Shown in pieces: positions 61,416-64,000 of a stretch of DNA of 64,000 nucleotides. The stretch covers positions 2,790,001 through 2,854,000 of the forward strand of contig OU015665.1 in assembly GCA_907165275.2 (NCBI GenBank). The letters are read 5' to 3'. The DNA is from Zygaena filipendulae. Lineage: Eukaryota > Arthropoda > Insecta > Lepidoptera > Zygaenidae. The number at the start of each line of letters is the position of its first letter. Within the stretch, counting starts at the first letter, position 1. Made by a program: the position numbers and the translations under genes. Under the pieces are notes generated by a model, which was not told where the DNA came from, made no database searches, and worked only from the letters and a program-made list of their open reading frames with translations.

Positions 61416-61647
61416 TATGCTTGCGCTTGTCTATCGTTGCCTATGCCTATTAATTCCATATACATTATACGTGCTGTCAAAAAGTTCTAGCCGTTTCTAG
61501 TGGCTTTAATTTCACTATCTCGTTACTTGCGAACTCTTCGCTAGAGACAACCACGACACCCACATACACATTGCACCCATACGCATCCACATATACATAT
61601 AACAGTAACGATGAAATAATAAATAATTGGTATAGTTTGCAACCCAA

Positions 61648-62403
61648 TTACATACAAAATGAAAAGTTTAAATAAATCTCTTTCTCTTCCTCTTCACGCT
61701 GGAAGAGGAAGGAGGGGCCGCCGCACCCGGAGCACGCCGCTTCGGGGTGTTCGCTGGCGCCATCAGGGTGGTGGCGCCGGCTTCCGCTGCCACCTGCGCC
61801 ACTTGCGGGGCGACATGTCGGCCGGTAGACAGGGCGACCGTGCCTGCCTTTTTGTTCCGGGCTTCCCTTTTGAAGACAGGGCACGACGCCCTGTTGGCCG
61901 GGTGTGCCCCCCCGCAGTTGACGCAGGTGGGGGGTCCTCTTTGGGACGGGGGCATTCGGCAGCGGCGTGCTCCTCGCTGCAGCGGACGCACGCGAGCCTC
62001 CGGTGGCAGCCGAACGACGAATGCCGGAACTGCTGACGCTGCTGACGATAGTGGCACTGCGCGGGTCCGCGTTTGCCCCGCCAGGCGTCGATTTTAATCC
62101 CAGGCGTACACAACATCTCTGTGATTTCGTATATGCCCGGGGTGAGGTTCGGGGTGCGGCGCAGCTGGGCGTAATATATGCAGCCGGGCCTGCCGTGGAT
62201 GGGGCGGACGTACTCCGGACGTACTCCTGGGTAATTTCCGACGGATCGGTGTCGATCGGCAGCCCCCTTATTGCTACCTTGACACTCTGATCCGCCGGAA
62301 GGGAGTACGGGAACCAGGATACCGTCCGGTCTTCCTTTTCCAGCGCCGTTAGGTAGCGCTGGACCAGACGGTATTCCGATTCGTCTTTCGGAATGAAACG
62401 CAC
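61648..62403 (-). pseudogene. Frameshifted jockey-type LINE ORF1 (zinc-knuckle nucleic-acid-binding protein)
   Basis: The minus strand starts at 62403 with MRFIPKDESEYRLVQRYLTA, then ADQSVKVAIRGLPIDTD, the conserved pre-C2HC region of jockey ORF1 proteins. Frame changes follow. 62060-61960 in a second frame gives a CCHC-like CHYRQQRQQFRHSSFGCHR and CVRCSEEHAAAECPR. A third frame gives CVNCGGAHPANRASCPVFKR and ends KRKRKRFI at 61673. The block is GC-rich, unlike its AT-rich flanks. ORF2 is absent. It is a dead fragment. Confidence 0.7.
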
Positions 62404-62869
62404 GCCCTTACCATATGGGCGTGCGCTATCGGTTCAGTATAGATCCATAGGGGATCTTTGGACAACGTCCACAACGTCACAAACTCACCAACTCACAATT
62501 CATAAACTCACAAACTTTAGCTCTTAAAGATATGTTATCTAAACGAAAAACCTTAGGTTCAATAGTGTGATAATTTTTTCTTTAGTAAAGCTGAAGTTAT
62601 TGAAATCCTTGACATTTAGACAAATGTCTGAAATTAAGGATCATATTACTCCCCATAAATTTTCATACCCCGGTCTTCTACCTATACGAAAATCGCTTCT
62701 TAAGGAGTTTAGTAAACTCCAAAAATAGAATACAACGATTTTGTTTGATTTTACTTCAACAGACCCAGCAGGGCATTAATCGACTTTAATAATCCTGTTA
62801 AAAACTACATAATTTTATAACGGAGTAGAATAAAATTTTCTTTAAATTTCTAAAGAGGAATCTCTATTG

Positions 62870-63140
62870 CTTGGTGGAAGTTTTTTTTTTGTATCGTAGA
62901 AAGTTACCCGGGGATTCTGAGATTTTGCAGTTACCCTGCAAACTCCGAATACCTCACTGTAACTGCAAAATCTCAGAATCCCGGCAAAATAAAAAAATTT
63001 TGTCCCGGAATTCCCGCGGGAACTCCGAAATTAACGCGGGTGAAACTGCATTAAATTTTGAATACTACACGTTGTCCGGGGTACAGAAAAGGATATAGGT
63101 AGGGAAGGTACTTTTATCCCAGAATTCCTGCGGGATCTTC
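62870..63140 (+). repeat. Helitron fragments around a small inverted repeat
   Basis: GATTCTGAGATTTTGCAGTT at about 62914 is inverted at 62960-62980 (AACTGCAAAATCTCAGAATC). Two Lep1-like cores follow (TTCCCGCGGGAACTCCGAAA and ATTCCTGCGGGATCTTCG). Confidence 0.5.
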
Positions 63141-63478
63141 GACATTAAAATTAGCCAGTAAATAAATAAAAGTGCAGTAGTTTGTTAGGAACGGAATATT
63201 ACGTGTCTGGTGCCGGGAGCACGTCGGTCGTAGATCGTGATATTACGGGGATGGCGGTGAAAGTTGGCCAGTGCTTGTAACTCGTACACACACTTCGGAT
63301 TACAATGATAATTAACACGTCAATGAATGGAGGGCGGGCTGGCAGTAGGTACACCCTTGGCAGTAATTATGAGACAACAGCCGCCTAACCTTTTAGTTGA
63401 TATGTAGGTAGGTGCAGACAAATAATGTGAAACTTACCTAGCACAGTAACTTAGACGTAATGGTTTCATTTAAATACT

Positions 63479-63625
63479 AACTGTTCCCCGTGGTTTCACC
63501 CGCGTTAATTGCGGAGTTCCCGCGGAAATTTCAGGATAAAGTACCCTAAGTGCTTACTACTAAAGTGTATACAGTCGGTTAAGCAGTTAGGTCGTGAAAG
63601 CTTAACAAACAAACAAACTCACATT
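63479..63625 (-). mobile_element. Lep1-like Helitron, 5'-truncated
   Basis: It starts AACTGTTCCCCGTGGTTTC, with core GAGTTCCCGCGGAAATTTC. Confidence 0.6.
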
Positions 63626-63647
63626 CACCCACCAAAAACACATTATA

Positions 63648-63972
63648 GGGTTTATTTACCTACTAAATAATGAACGGACTTTATCCATACTTATAAAAGA
63701 AAATTGTAAGGATATCTGTGATGCAAAATTAAAGGCTTGCAATATTTTCAGGTAGGTACTTTAGTCATTTTTTTTCTATAACCTTCTGTGTCTAACTAAT
63801 CTCTGTAAATAAAAATTAATCACCAAATGTGTTGCTAAGGGCGTAACTTCCAAACGACTGGAACAAATTAGATAATTGTTTTTTTTGTGTTCGTTATTGT
63901 CAGTTTATATAAAAGAAGTTCCTGAGAGAATTCCGAAACTCACGCGGGTAAAACCGCGGGGTGAAGCTAGTT
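63648..63972 (+). mobile_element. Dispersed repeat with Helitron-type 3' end (copy 2)
   Basis: It is near-identical to 7366-7660 and ends AAACCGCGGGGTGAAGCTAGT. Together the copies suggest a Helitron subfamily longer than the usual Lep1. Confidence 0.6.
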
Positions 63973-64000
63973 TATAATAAATACTTAGTAGGTAAGGATT

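Overview
The window is AT-rich animal nuclear DNA and almost certainly lepidopteran. It holds spliced genes with short exons and GT-AG introns. It also holds dozens of short non-autonomous Helitrons of the Lep1 type (ends near TATACTAATATTATAAA and ACAGCTAGT), tRNA-derived SINE heads, CR1/jockey-type LINE 3' ends, foldback MITEs, and many runs related to TAGGTAGGTACCTA. I see no bacterial genes, rRNA, intact tRNA genes or CRISPR arrays.

Layout. (1) 704-3077 (+): the last four coding exons of a PTB-domain adaptor resembling LDLRAP1/ARH; its 5' part lies outside the window. (2) 5000-7895 and 10692-26599 (-): two tandem i-type (destabilase-like) lysozyme genes. They have the same intron phases and the same 12-cysteine plan. 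The second has a 12.9 kb first intron packed with transposons and a good TATA/Inr promoter 5' of its signal-peptide exon. (3) 29399-35944 (+): a complete ten-exon CCDC47, the ER membrane insertase (PAT complex) subunit. (4) 37104-38850 (-): a two-exon gene I do not recognise, head to head with (5) 38883-44458 (+): a complete SPEF2 (sperm flagellar protein 2). SPEF2 has two exons, and its only coding intron is largely one Helitron. What looks like two adjacent ORFs of 1097 and 663 codons is one 1774-residue gene. (6) 44459-64000: mostly repeats, with a possible 47-codon membrane smORF at 48899-49042, a LINE 3' fragment at 49135-49621 and a frameshifted jockey-type ORF1 at 61648-62403.

The genes do not form a pathway. 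The lysozymes are secreted and probably digestive or immune. CCDC47 is housekeeping, SPEF2 is testis/axonemal, and the LDLRAP1-like protein is an endocytic adaptor. The strongest second-look items are the catalytic-residue loss and divergence of the lysozyme pair, the 32-bp gap between the start codons of SPEF2 and its divergent neighbour, the loss of the P-loop in SPEF2's kinase-like region, the unannotated smORF, a perfect 119-bp inverted repeat, a Helitron with a quadruplicated core, a 94-bp satellite with a dimeric higher order, and a set of short hairpins sharing a CTCAGAAGAA-type stem.
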